This document shows positions 9,290-17,300 of a stretch of 64,000 bases of DNA, piece after piece. The position numbers and the translations under genes are program-made. Where the stretch lies: positions 124,001 to 188,000 of the forward strand of contig CACHEU010000002.1 of assembly GCA_902578935.1 (NCBI GenBank). The letters run 5' to 3'. Each line of letters starts with the position of its first letter. The stretch's first letter is position 1. The stretch is from an uncultured Pelagibacteraceae bacterium. Lineage in GTDB: Bacteria; Pseudomonadota; Alphaproteobacteria; Pelagibacterales; Pelagibacteraceae. The notes under the pieces were generated by a model that saw only the letters and a list, made by a program, of their open reading frames with translations, did no database searches and had not been told where the DNA came from.

Positions 9290-9441
9290 TGTTAAGTTTT
9301 TTAAAAGAATTTTGGGACTTTTTAAGAGAAAGAAAAAAATATTGGTTACTGCCAATTATAATTGTTCTGGCACTTTTTGGTATATTAATAGTGCTTAGTC
9401 AAGGTTCAGCGGTAGCTCCATTTATTTATACAATTTTTTAA
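9289..9441 (+). CDS. DUF5989-type 50-residue membrane protein (SxtK-like)
   Basis: A short gene that automatic calling may miss. ATG at 9289-9291 overlaps the SxtJ-like stop, and TAA at 9439-9441 directly abuts the GTG of the carbamoyltransferase. The product begins MLSFLKEFWDFLRERKKYWL, then has a single membrane helix (about residues 20-36) and a short tail ending SAVAPFIYTIF. The pattern (amphipathic FLREFWxFLRERKKYW, then a helix, then GSAxAPFIYTLF) is the DUF5989 family, which regularly accompanies carbamoyltransferases and SxtJ. The tight spacing implies coupled translation of all three genes. Role unknown. Confidence 0.85.
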   Translation: MLSFLKEFWDFLRERKKYWLLPIIIVLALFGILIVLSQGSAVAPFIYTIF

Positions 9442-11283
9442 GTGACATCAATTTTGGGTATTTCAGCATTTTATCACGACAGTGCCGCAGCATTGATTAT
9501 TGATGGTAAAATTGTTTCTGCTGCTCAGGAAGAAAGATTTTCCAGAAAAAAACATGATGCTAGATATCCTCACAATGCTGTTCAGTTTGTTTTAAATCAC
9601 TCAAGTTTAAAATTAAGCGAGGTAGATTACATAGTTTTTTTTGAAAAACCGTTTTTAAAATTTGAAAGATTGCTCGAAACGTATTTAGCTTTTGCCCCCA
9701 AAGGTTTTGCTTCCTTTTCAATGTCTATGCCTATTTGGTTAAGGGAAAAACTTTTTCAAAAAAAATTCTTATTTGATAAACTTAAAGAGCATGACAAAAA
9801 TTTTAACGATATAAACAAAATTCATTTTTCAGAGCACCATTATAGCCATGCCGCAAGTGCATTTTATCCTTCTTCATTTAAAGAAGCGGTTATATTAACT
9901 TTAGATGGCGTAGGAGAATGGGCAACGACAACAGTAGCAGTCGGTAAAGAAAATCAGATAACCATGTTAAAAGAAATTCATTTTCCACATTCTATTGGTT
10001 TACTTTATTCAGCATTTACCTACTACACAGGTTTTAAAGTTAATAGTGGAGAATACAAAGTCATGGGTTTAGCACCTTATGGCCAACCCAAATATAAAGA
10101 CCTTATTATAAAAGAGTTAATAGATTTGAAGAACGATGGATCGTTCAGATTAAACATGAAGTATTTTAATTATGCAACCGGCCTTACTATGACAAATGAT
10201 AAATTTTCAAAATTATTTGGTCAAAAAGCCAGAAATCCTGAAAAAGATTTGTTAACCCAATTTCATATGGATATTGCTTCATCTATACAAGCTGTAACTG
10301 AAGAAATTGTTTTAAGATTAGTCACTTCTATTTCCAAAGAAACAAAAATTAAAAATTTATGTATGGCCGGTGGAGTTGCTTTGAACTGTGTTGCAAATGG
10401 AAAAATTTTAAAGAAAAATATTTTTGAAAACATTTGGTTTCAACCAGCAGCTGGTGATGCAGGTGGATCTTTGGGTGCAGCTTTAGCATTTTGGTATCAG
10501 GAACTTGGGAATAAAAGAAAAGTGGTTTCAAGCGGTGACGAGATGAAAGGTTCTTATCTTGGACCATCATTTAACGCAAATGAAATTGAAAACACTTTAA
10601 AAACTTTAGGTGCAAAATACGAAAAGCAGAATGAGGAAAATTTAATCAATACTATTGCTAATGAATTAAAAAATAAAAAAACTATTGGTTGGTTCCAAGG
10701 GCGTATGGAATTTGGACCAAGAGCCTTGGGTGCGCGATCAATCATAGCCGATCCAAGATCTGAAAAAATGCAAAAAGAACTTAATTTAAAAGTTAAATTC
10801 AGAGAAAGTTTTAGACCTTTTGCTCCTTCAGTTCTTAGAGAGGACGTGAATGATTGGTTTGATTTAAATTCAGACAGTCCTTACATGCTTTTAGTAGCCG
10901 ATGTAAAAAAAAATATACAAATATCTATGAGCGAAAAAGATCAAAAACTCTTTGGTATAGACAAGCTTAACGTGAAAAGATCTTCTATTCCTGCTGTAAC
11001 TCACGTTGATTACTCAGCTAGAATTCAAACAGTCCATCAAGAAACTAATCCAAAATATTATAAACTTTTAAAGAAATTTAAAGAGATTACAGGCTGTCCT
11101 TTATTAGTAAACACCTCTTTCAATGTCAGAGGAGAGCCTATCGTGTGTTCAGTTGAAGATTCTTTTAAATGTTTTATGGGAACCAATCTAGATATTCTGG
11201 TTTGTGAGAATTTTATTTTATATAAAGATAAGCAGAATAAGAATTTATTACAGGATTATAAAAATAAATTTGAAAAAGACTAA
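9442..11283 (+). CDS. O-carbamoyltransferase, NodU/CmcH/SxtI family
   Basis: These enzymes make carbamoyl-AMP from carbamoyl phosphate and ATP in a YrdC-like domain and transfer the carbamoyl group to a hydroxyl in the Kae1-like domain. The 613-residue protein shows the N-terminal GISAFYHDSAAALI, the metal-binding HHYSHAASAF at 132-141, TLDGVGEW, AAGDAGGSLGAAL in the Kae1-like part, and GRMEFGPRALGARSIIADPR plus NTSFNVRGEPIVC in the C-terminal YrdC-like part. The start is GTG at 9442, immediately after the DUF5989 stop. The acceptor is unknown; a surface glycan or secreted metabolite is plausible. Its stop shares bases with the convergent M23 gene. Confidence 0.92.
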   Translation: MTSILGISAFYHDSAAALIIDGKIVSAAQEERFSRKKHDARYPHNAVQFVLNHSSLKLSEVDYIVFFEKPFLKFERLLETYLAFAPKGFASFSMSMPIWLREKLFQKKFLFDKLKEHDKNFNDINKIHFSEHHYSHAASAFYPSSFKEAVILTLDGVGEWATTTVAVGKENQITMLKEIHFPHSIGLLYSAFTYYTGFKVNSGEYKVMGLAPYGQPKYKDLIIKELIDLKNDGSFRLNMKYFNYATGLTMTNDKFSKLFGQKARNPEKDLLTQFHMDIASSIQAVTEEIVLRLVTSISKETKIKNLCMAGGVALNCVANGKILKKNIFENIWFQPAAGDAGGSLGAALAFWYQELGNKRKVVSSGDEMKGSYLGPSFNANEIENTLKTLGAKYEKQNEENLINTIANELKNKKTIGWFQGRMEFGPRALGARSIIADPRSEKMQKELNLKVKFRESFRPFAPSVLREDVNDWFDLNSDSPYMLLVADVKKNIQISMSEKDQKLFGIDKLNVKRSSIPAVTHVDYSARIQTVHQETNPKYYKLLKKFKEITGCPLLVNTSFNVRGEPIVCSVEDSFKCFMGTNLDILVCENFILYKDKQNKNLLQDYKNKFEKD

Positions 11284-12077
11284 TTTAATTTCAAAACTAC
11301 CGCAGGATCTAATCTAGTTCCAAACCAATTGAGTCTAACATCTAAATGTGGTCCCGTTGATCTTCCAGTTGAACCAACAGTTCCAATTATATCACCCTGT
11401 TTAACCTTTTGGCCCTTTTTCACATTTATTTTTTGCATATGCATATAGAGCGTAGAAATTCCGTGTCCATGATCAAATATTAAAGTACCTCCAGTATAAA
11501 ATAAATCAGGCTCAACCATAGTTGCTGTTCCATCTAACATAGCTTTAATTTTTGTGCCTTCTTTTGCAGCAAAGTCTATACCGTAATGAGGCCACTTAGG
11601 TTTTCCATTTAAAATTCTCTGACTTCCATAAACACCTGTAATAATTGCATTCTCAAGAGGAGCTATAAATTTTTTTTTAAAAAATGTTAAATCACTTTCT
11701 ATAGCTCTAGCATTAGCTATAATTTTGTTTTCTCTTTTAATTCTCTCATAAACTTCAGCAGGAGGAGTTACTTTTTTTTCAGGCAGACCATCAATTCTTT
11801 GTATTTTATATTTTCTTTTTTGAATTTTTTTTACTATTTTTGTTTTTTTTCCATCTTTTTTAGAAGTTATAACGATATCGTATTTTCTGTCTCTGCCTAT
11901 ACCGAAAACAAAGTATCCGTCTTTAGTAACTTTAACCTTTTTTTTATCAATCCAAATTTCAGTTTTGGGTTGTGTTTTTCCAATGATAAAGTGTCCTTGG
12001 ATAAATTTCCCATCAAAATTTATAGCTAAAGCACTAGAAGGTATTAAAATGATAAATAGAAAAATAATTCTTAACAT
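11280..12077 (-). CDS. Exported M23-family (LytM-like) endopeptidase
   Basis: Probable periplasmic peptidoglycan endopeptidase. I place the start at ATG 12075-12077, which gives a clean signal peptide (MLRIIFLFIILIPSSALA); an ATG 33 bases upstream would spoil it. An N-terminal beta-rich region precedes the M23 domain (about residues 145-260). That domain has HYGIDFAAKEGTKI (zinc His and Asp) and LYMHMQKINVKKGQ, but GPHLDVRLNW where typical M23 enzymes have GPHLHFE. The HLD variant occurs in a recognised subgroup, so activity is uncertain rather than excluded. The stop overlaps that of the carbamoyltransferase (CTAA at 11280-11283). Confidence 0.85.
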   Translation of the reverse strand: MLRIIFLFIILIPSSALAINFDGKFIQGHFIIGKTQPKTEIWIDKKKVKVTKDGYFVFGIGRDRKYDIVITSKKDGKKTKIVKKIQKRKYKIQRIDGLPEKKVTPPAEVYERIKRENKIIANARAIESDLTFFKKKFIAPLENAIITGVYGSQRILNGKPKWPHYGIDFAAKEGTKIKAMLDGTATMVEPDLFYTGGTLIFDHGHGISTLYMHMQKINVKKGQKVKQGDIIGTVGSTGRSTGPHLDVRLNWFGTRLDPAVVLKLN

Positions 12078-12148
12078 TGTCTTAACATCCAAGCTATTGC
12101 ACCTTATCATTTGTTATCGTAAGATAAATCCTAAAAAAAGGAGTTACT

Positions 12149-12472
12149 ATGGGAAAATTTTACTTAATGGGCTGCTATACACAGAAAGGTTTAGCCGGTT
12201 TTGTAGATAATCCTTCAACAAATAGAAAAGCTGCAACTCAAGCGTTGTTAGAGTCAGGAGGCGCTAAGCTAACTGACTATTCTCTTTTAAGAGGATCTTT
12301 TGATTTTATAAGCGTCTGTGAAGGAACATTTGAACAAATGGCAGCTGCAAAAATGGTTGCGGCATCCAGCGGCTCAGTAGACAATATTGTAATACTGGAA
12401 TCAGCTGATTTAAATAAAATTGCTGGTACTGCTAAAAAAATGTCTAGCGGTTTTAAAGCTCCAGGAAAATAA
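12149..12472 (+). CDS. GYD-domain protein
   Basis: A 107-residue cytosolic protein of the GYD family (ferredoxin-like fold, dimeric alpha/beta barrel type). Visible features are a first strand FYLMGCYTQKGLAGF, a segment where GYD proteins have their FGxYD turn (here LRGSFDFISVCEG), and the SSGSVDNIVILE strand. The biochemical role of the family is not established. An AGGAG-type ribosome site lies just upstream and the next gene starts 3 bases after the stop, so it is co-transcribed with the aminotransferase. A longer upstream in-frame extension reaching 11965 overlaps the M23 gene and is not credible. Confidence 0.75.
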   Translation: MGKFYLMGCYTQKGLAGFVDNPSTNRKAATQALLESGGAKLTDYSLLRGSFDFISVCEGTFEQMAAAKMVAASSGSVDNIVILESADLNKIAGTAKKMSSGFKAPGK

Positions 12473-12475
12473 AAA

Positions 12476-13816
12476 ATGAGCGACAGAAGTAGAACAGGCA
12501 TTCCAAATTCATTACAAGAACATTGGATGCCTTTCACTTCAAATAAAAGTTTCAAAAAAGATCCAAGACTTATTACAGAAGCAAAAGGCGTTTATATAAA
12601 AGATCATAAGGGCAGAACACAGATTGATGCAAGTTCAGGACTATTTTGTAATCCACTTGGTCACGGAAGAAAAGAAATTATAAATGCAATCACAAAGCAA
12701 CTTGAAACATTAGACTTTGTTACACCCTTTCAACAAGGTTTTGGAGGTTCGTTTGAACTTGCGACAAAAATTGCAAAACATACTCCGGGAGATTTAAATC
12801 AAATTTTTTACACAATATGCGGGTCTACTGCTGTCGAAACAGCTTTAAAAATTTCTATTGCATATCACAAAGCTCGAGGTCAGGGACAAAGATTTCGTTT
12901 TGTAGGTAGGGAAAGAGCTTATCACGGAATGAATATCGGGGGAACTTCTGTTGGAGGTATGATTAATAATGTTAAGACTTTTGCAAGTATATTAATGCCT
13001 GGAGTTGTTCATATGCGAAACACTCATTTACCAGAACATAAATTTATTAAAGGACAACCTGATACAGGCGCGGAGCTTGCAAACGATTTAGAAAGAATCG
13101 CTATGAACTTTGGTGCAGAAAATATTGCTGCATGCATTGTTGAACCTATTTCGGGATCAACGGGAACTTTAGTACCTCCAAAAGGTTATTTGAACAAACT
13201 AAGAGAAATCTGTGACAAGCACGATATACTTTTAATTTTTGACGAAGTTATAACAGGGTGGGGAAGAACAGGCTCTGCATTTGCTGCACAAGAATATGGT
13301 GTTACCCCAGATATTATGACAATGGCAAAAGCTACCACAAATGGAATTGTTCCAATGGGCGTAGTTGCAGTTAAAGAAAAAATTTATGATACGATTGTAA
13401 ATTCTGCTCCAGAAGGAGCTGTTGAAATGTTTCATGGTTATACATACTCAGGAATACCAGTAGCTGTAGCAGCAGCACTTGCTGTACAAGATATTTTTGA
13501 AAAAGAAGATATTTTTAACAGAGCAAAAAATCTTTCATCTTACTTTCTAGATGGATTATTTTCTCTAAAAGATATTGATTGTGTTGAAAATATTAGAGGA
13601 TATGGGTTAATGGGAGGTATAGACATTAAAAAATCAGACAGACCTGGTAAAGCAGGTTTTCAGGTTTATAAAAAATGTTATGAGGCAGGTGTAAATTTTA
13701 AAGCTACAGGAGACTGCCTAATTATTGCTCCGCCATTCGTTTGTGAAAAAAAACATATTGATGAAATTGTAGATAAACTAAAAAAAGGTATTTCATCTTA
13801 TTCAAAATCTAAATAA
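12476..13816 (+). CDS. Class III omega-aminotransferase (beta-alanine/taurine:pyruvate type)
   Basis: PLP-dependent aminotransferase of the acetylornithine/omega-amino acid class. The 446-residue protein starts with LQEHWMPFTSNKSFKKD, typical of beta-alanine:pyruvate enzymes. It carries GSTAVETALKIS for cofactor phosphate, FDEVITGWGRTG with the PLP Asp, and PLP-lysine Lys285 in MTMAKATTNG. FHGYTYSGIPVAVAAAL supplies the second-subunit PLP contact. Likely amino donors are beta-alanine, taurine, GABA or a polyamine-derived amine; the sequence does not separate them. It follows the GYD gene by 3 bases. A 100-base region with small inverted repeats follows it. Confidence 0.88.
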   Translation: MSDRSRTGIPNSLQEHWMPFTSNKSFKKDPRLITEAKGVYIKDHKGRTQIDASSGLFCNPLGHGRKEIINAITKQLETLDFVTPFQQGFGGSFELATKIAKHTPGDLNQIFYTICGSTAVETALKISIAYHKARGQGQRFRFVGRERAYHGMNIGGTSVGGMINNVKTFASILMPGVVHMRNTHLPEHKFIKGQPDTGAELANDLERIAMNFGAENIAACIVEPISGSTGTLVPPKGYLNKLREICDKHDILLIFDEVITGWGRTGSAFAAQEYGVTPDIMTMAKATTNGIVPMGVVAVKEKIYDTIVNSAPEGAVEMFHGYTYSGIPVAVAAALAVQDIFEKEDIFNRAKNLSSYFLDGLFSLKDIDCVENIRGYGLMGGIDIKKSDRPGKAGFQVYKKCYEAGVNFKATGDCLIIAPPFVCEKKHIDEIVDKLKKGISSYSKSK

Positions 13817-13836
13817 TTCAAAGTCATCTTTCTTAG

Positions 13837-13894
13837 CCCAATATGACCAATAAGTTGGGGCCTAACCACCCATTTTGGTTCGAAAGTGCTTTCG
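13837..13894. promoter_or_regulatory. Inverted repeats between aminotransferase and tail-anchored small gene
   Basis: Two dyads lie here: CCCAA (13837-13841) with TTGGG (13855-13859), and a compact CGAAAG/CTTTCG palindrome at 13881-13894. Neither is followed by a T run, so an intrinsic terminator is unlikely. They may be operators or RNA processing hairpins. A candidate regulator is encoded just downstream on the other strand, but no link is demonstrated. Confidence 0.35.
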
Positions 13895-13919
13895 TAATAA
13901 CAAAAATGTGTGTTTTAAT

Positions 13920-14114
13920 ATGATTATGAGAGAAGAAGATAGAGAGGCTATTCCTTCTAACGGAAATGTTCTGGGTCACTCGTCAAAAGTTGACCTGAAC
14001 AATTTGATGAAAAAACTTAAAGAAGAAGAAAAGCTAACCAAGAGAAATAATCTAGTTATATCTGCAGCTGCTTTATCAGCAGTCGCTGTGTTTGGTATAA
14101 TAATGACTCTGTAA
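13920..14114 (+). CDS. Small tail-anchored membrane protein, unknown
   Basis: Not a family I recognise. Reading from ATG 13920 gives 64 residues (a second ATG two codons later is equally possible; an upstream TTG at 13875 runs through a palindrome and is unlikely). The N-terminal 40 residues are charged, with a Lys/Glu-rich helix (NNLMKKLKEEEKLTKRNN). The last 20 are one hydrophobic helix ending MTL, giving a C-terminal membrane anchor with the charged part in the cytosol. It converges with the two-HTH regulator, 10 bases apart. Coding potential is moderate: composition fits, but no ribosome site is visible. Confidence 0.55.
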   Translation: MIMREEDREAIPSNGNVLGHSSKVDLNNLMKKLKEEEKLTKRNNLVISAAALSAVAVFGIIMTL

Positions 14115-14124
14115 AGAGCAAAGT

Positions 14125-15093
14125 CTACCTGAACAATCCCTTCATAATAACCGAAGAGAACTCACTTAATATAGAAATTTTTTGTTTTAACCACTCCTGA
14201 TCTAGCATTGGATTCAGAGTTGTTTGATTAAGCTTGAGAAAATATCTCTTTGATTCTGAATCTTTTTCTAAGACTTTCATTTTAACAAATTTATCTAACT
14301 TTCTTATACATGTTGCTCTGGGAATACCAGTGACTTCAGAAACAGAAGTAGCGCTAATATTCGCATCTTTAAGATCAAGATTTTTTTGTAATTTCAAGTT
14401 GGTCAAATAGCTATTGTCTGTTTTTCTATTCAAATGATTGACGGTTTGTATTGTGGTTTGTAAACCTATTAAAAGCATTTCTAAATCATTTAACTTTTCT
14501 TGCCAAAATTTAATATATTGAAGTTGAACCGTCAAATAATGATACCAATAAAAGGAATAATTTTTTCTTATTTCTTTCTCTATTTTTGTAAGAGGAATAT
14601 TCAATTGAAGTAATTTTGCTTGCTCTAAAATAAATTTAGATAATGAATTTATTTGTTCTCCAATTATTTTTATGTAAGTATCTTTATGCTCAGAGGCTGG
14701 CTCCCAAAAAAGCCTGTTTTTTTCTTCCCTTTTTAAATGTTTTTTTTTAATTAGTGAGATTATTTTTCTTCTGGTGGTTTCTTTTGGCAAACCAGTTTCT
14801 TTCGAAACTAAGATTATTTTTTTTTTTCCTTGTTTGATATATTTATGGTTACTCCAAAACATGTCTAGAGAAAGATCAAAAGTTAAATCAGCTTCTCTTT
14901 TCCTTAAAATTTCCAAATGTAAATCTCTGGCAAAATAAATAACAATATTGCCACCCTCTAGGTCTCCATAACGTTTGTAGACACCAGATAAAAATGTACT
15001 TTCCATTTCATAAAATGTTGGCATAAGCTTAGAAAAATTTTCCTTGAGGACTTTTTCGATATTATTTTTTTCAAATTTTCTTAAACGATCCAT
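14125..15093 (-). CDS. Putative transcription regulator with two helix-turn-helix segments
   Basis: I do not recognise a named family. The 322-residue protein has two regions of the same kind, one near 97-123 (ILVSKETGLPKETTRRKIIS followed by LIKKKHL) and one near 247-275 (SATSVSEVTGIPRATCIRKL then DKFVKMKVL). Each reads as a helix-turn-helix (xVSxxTGxPxxTxxRKI) followed by a short Lys-rich wing, as in MarR/IclR-type winged helices. Between them lies a long helical Tyr/Trp-rich region (about 150-230) that could dimerise or bind a ligand. The upstream 7-base inverted repeat could be its own operator. Its targets are unknown. Confidence 0.6.
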   Translation of the reverse strand: MDRLRKFEKNNIEKVLKENFSKLMPTFYEMESTFLSGVYKRYGDLEGGNIVIYFARDLHLEILRKREADLTFDLSLDMFWSNHKYIKQGKKKIILVSKETGLPKETTRRKIISLIKKKHLKREEKNRLFWEPASEHKDTYIKIIGEQINSLSKFILEQAKLLQLNIPLTKIEKEIRKNYSFYWYHYLTVQLQYIKFWQEKLNDLEMLLIGLQTTIQTVNHLNRKTDNSYLTNLKLQKNLDLKDANISATSVSEVTGIPRATCIRKLDKFVKMKVLEKDSESKRYFLKLNQTTLNPMLDQEWLKQKISILSEFSSVIMKGLFR

Positions 15094-15108
15094 TTTTCTT
15101 TAGGTAGC

Positions 15109-15137
15109 ATTGTTCATTTTGGGTTAATAAGAACAAT
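15109..15137. promoter_or_regulatory. Inverted repeat upstream of the two-HTH regulator
   Basis: ATTGTTC (15109-15115) and GAACAAT (15131-15137) are perfect 7-base arms separated by 15 bases, 16 bases upstream of the regulator's start. Arms centred 22 bases apart would lie on the same face of the helix, as expected for a dimeric or two-headed DNA-binding protein. On the regulator's strand a TTGACT -35-like hexamer lies further upstream. Autoregulation is inference. Confidence 0.45.
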
Positions 15138-15244
15138 TTTGTAAACTAAAGTCAACAACCAAAAAACAAAATTTATAAAAGCATTTATTTGTTTTACTTT
15201 TGAAAATAAACTATTAAAAGTACTGTTAACTTAAAGTATTTGAA

Positions 15245-15321
15245 GGCGGGGTAGCTCAGTTGGTTAGAGCACAGGACTCATAAGCCTGGGGTCGGTGGTT
15301 CGAATCCACTCCCCGCTACCA
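15245..15321 (+). tRNA. tRNA-Met (anticodon CAT, elongator type)
   Basis: Full cloverleaf: acceptor stem GGCGGGG with CCCCGCT (first pair G-U), D arm TAGCTCAGTTGGTTAGAGC, anticodon loop CTCATAA, T arm GGTGGTTCGAATCCACT and an encoded CCA at 15319-15321. The paired 1-72 position argues against an initiator tRNA, which has a 1-72 mismatch. The variable loop and D-loop resemble elongator Met more than the lysidine-modified Ile(CAT) tRNA. One anticodon-stem pair (31-39) reads A-G. The reverse-strand gene of the polysaccharide island ends one base after the CCA. Confidence 0.93.
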
Positions 15322-15322
15322 A

Positions 15323-16237
15323 CTAATTTTTATTAAGTGTATTGAAAAATTTTTCAAAATGTACTTGATGGTAAGAGTCAAATGCCTTTGCTCCTAAAGG
15401 GAAAACTACAGGAAAATCTGTTGATGCTTCAAGCAATCTTGGAATTTTTAAAGCCTCGGACAAGGAATATGCAAAATTTAAATTGCCAACAAACAATTTT
15501 GCAGAATTAATAATTTCAGCCATTTCTAAAAAATCTTTACAATCATGAAATTCTAAATTTGTTATTTCTTTTTTTAAGTCCTCATACTCAGATTTTAATC
15601 CTATATGCAGTAAATTTTTGGAGTTATTTAAGAATTTGTAATTTATATATGGACTTCTATATCTTTGGGTTCTTACTATTACAATTTTTCCTTTAAAATT
15701 ATCATTAGTACCAACATTTAAGTAGTTTTCATTCATATCTAGGTTGGTACCCGTTAAGTGAGAGTACCATCTGATTGAATGAAAATTTAAATTTATAGGA
15801 ATATCTCTAAACAAATCTAAATCAACATCAATATCTTCATTATTGAAAATTTTAGCCTCATTAATAAATTTTTGTTTACCCAATAATGGCAATAACATCT
15901 CGGCAGATTTTTTTGCCAACAATATATTTCCAGAAGGATGGCCAGGATGATAATAGCGTAATTTTTTATTGATTCTCAAATAATAATTACAAGAGTAATT
16001 TTTTGACAATTCTTTAATTAGTGGAAGAGAATATATTATATCACCCAAATGCCCCGAATGTACAAAATTTAATTCTTTTTTAGTATCCAAAATTTTGGAT
16101 ATTTCCTCAATCTTGTTTTTAATATTAGAATTGTAAAATTCTATATTTTTATTTATATTTTCTTTATTTTTAATTTGATTATATTTTCTTTTATTAAAAA
16201 TTTTTAAAATTAATTTTTGAAAAAAATTCGAACTCAT
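15323..16237 (-). CDS. Glycosyltransferase family 9-like protein
   Basis: A 304-residue protein probably of the GT-B heptosyltransferase-like type. After a Lys/Asn-rich N-terminus, residues about 57-75 read FVHSGHLGDIIYSLPLIKEL, the GT9 start pattern (xGDIIxSLPxxxxL). Near 240-265 NSAKLFVGNLNFAYSLSEAL replaces the usual VGxDTGxxHLAAAL motif, and the D-T-G part is lost. It is therefore a divergent or possibly inactive relative. It is the last gene of a reverse-strand polysaccharide operon and ends one base from the tRNA. Substrate unknown. Confidence 0.55.
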   Translation of the reverse strand: MSSNFFQKLILKIFNKRKYNQIKNKENINKNIEFYNSNIKNKIEEISKILDTKKELNFVHSGHLGDIIYSLPLIKELSKNYSCNYYLRINKKLRYYHPGHPSGNILLAKKSAEMLLPLLGKQKFINEAKIFNNEDIDVDLDLFRDIPINLNFHSIRWYSHLTGTNLDMNENYLNVGTNDNFKGKIVIVRTQRYRSPYINYKFLNNSKNLLHIGLKSEYEDLKKEITNLEFHDCKDFLEMAEIINSAKLFVGNLNFAYSLSEALKIPRLLEASTDFPVVFPLGAKAFDSYHQVHFEKFFNTLNKN

Positions 16238-16248
16238 TCAATATAGAA

Positions 16249-17232
16249 TTAGTAACCTTGTTTCTTAACTAGCTTTAAATCTTCAGTTACCATATTTTTA
16301 ACCAGTTCCTTAAAACTTATTTTTGGTTCCCATTTTATTATTTTTTTTGCCTTTGAATAGTTTCCAAGTAAAGAATCAACTTCGCTTGGTCTGTCATATA
16401 TTTTGTTGTATTTTATATATTTTCTATAATCTAAATCTAAAGTTTCAAAGGCCAATTTTGCAAATTCTCTGACAGAATGTTGTTTGCCGGTAGCAATTAC
16501 AAAATCTTCTGGTTTTTTTAATTGAAGCATTTTCCACATTGCTAAGACATAATCCTCTGAGTGACCCCAATCCCTCTTAGCATCCATATTTCCAAGCTCG
16601 AGATTTTTTTGTATACCCAATTTAATTCTAGCTGCACCATGCGAAATTTTTCTTGTAACAAACTCAAAACCTCTTCTTGGAGATTCATGGTTAAATAAAA
16701 TACCTGTACAACAAAAAAGATTATATGCTTCTCTATAATTTTTCGTTAATTCATAACCCGTTACCTTGGAAATACCATATGAAGATCTAGGGTTAAATGG
16801 AGTTTTTTCATTTTGTGGTACTTCTTTTACTTTACCAAACATCTCAGATGATCCAGCAAAATAAAATTTTGATTTTGGAGAAAATTCTTTTACAGCTGAC
16901 AATATATAATGTGTACCACCAATATTTGTATTAAGAGTAGAAAATTCGTCTTCAAAAGAGTAAGACACATAACTTTGTGCTGCTAAATGATAAACTTCAT
17001 TAGGCTTAATTTTTTGTACAATTTTTACTAAACTGGCATAGCTTTCCAAGGAAGCAGCATGAAGTGTAATTTTATTTAAAATTTTTCTTAGTCTCCACAG
17101 TCTATGAGTTCTATCCTCTAATGCTACTCTTCTAACAACACCATGAACGCTATAATTTTTTTTTAATAATAACTCTGCAAGATACGAACCGTCTTGACCT
17201 GTAATACCAGTTATTAAAGCTATTTTGCCCAT
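16249..17232 (-). CDS. gmd: GDP-mannose 4,6-dehydratase
   Basis: Extended SDR converting GDP-mannose to GDP-4-keto-6-deoxymannose, the precursor of GDP-fucose, GDP-rhamnose or perosamine. The 327 residues show the NADP-binding GITGQDGSYLAELLL at the N-terminus, the Gmd-specific VVRRVALEDRTHRLWRL region, FAGSSEMFGKV with the catalytic Ser/Glu, and SSYGISKVTGYE with Tyr and Lys. RDWGHSEDYVLAMWKML is also diagnostic. No GDP-fucose synthase is in the window, so the final sugar is unknown. It lies 11 bases upstream of the GT9-like gene on the same strand. Confidence 0.95.
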   Translation of the reverse strand: MGKIALITGITGQDGSYLAELLLKKNYSVHGVVRRVALEDRTHRLWRLRKILNKITLHAASLESYASLVKIVQKIKPNEVYHLAAQSYVSYSFEDEFSTLNTNIGGTHYILSAVKEFSPKSKFYFAGSSEMFGKVKEVPQNEKTPFNPRSSYGISKVTGYELTKNYREAYNLFCCTGILFNHESPRRGFEFVTRKISHGAARIKLGIQKNLELGNMDAKRDWGHSEDYVLAMWKMLQLKKPEDFVIATGKQHSVREFAKLAFETLDLDYRKYIKYNKIYDRPSEVDSLLGNYSKAKKIIKWEPKISFKELVKNMVTEDLKLVKKQGY

Positions 17233-17300
17233 AAATTAATTTTAATAAATTTAATAAACCATATTCTAAATAGAAACAATCTTAAAAAAATCACTAACTT

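Noticed and set aside
11965-12210. Forward frame of 81 codons overlapping the M23 gene and the GYD start
   Set aside because: Antisense to a well supported gene and overlaps the true GYD start; no homology visible.
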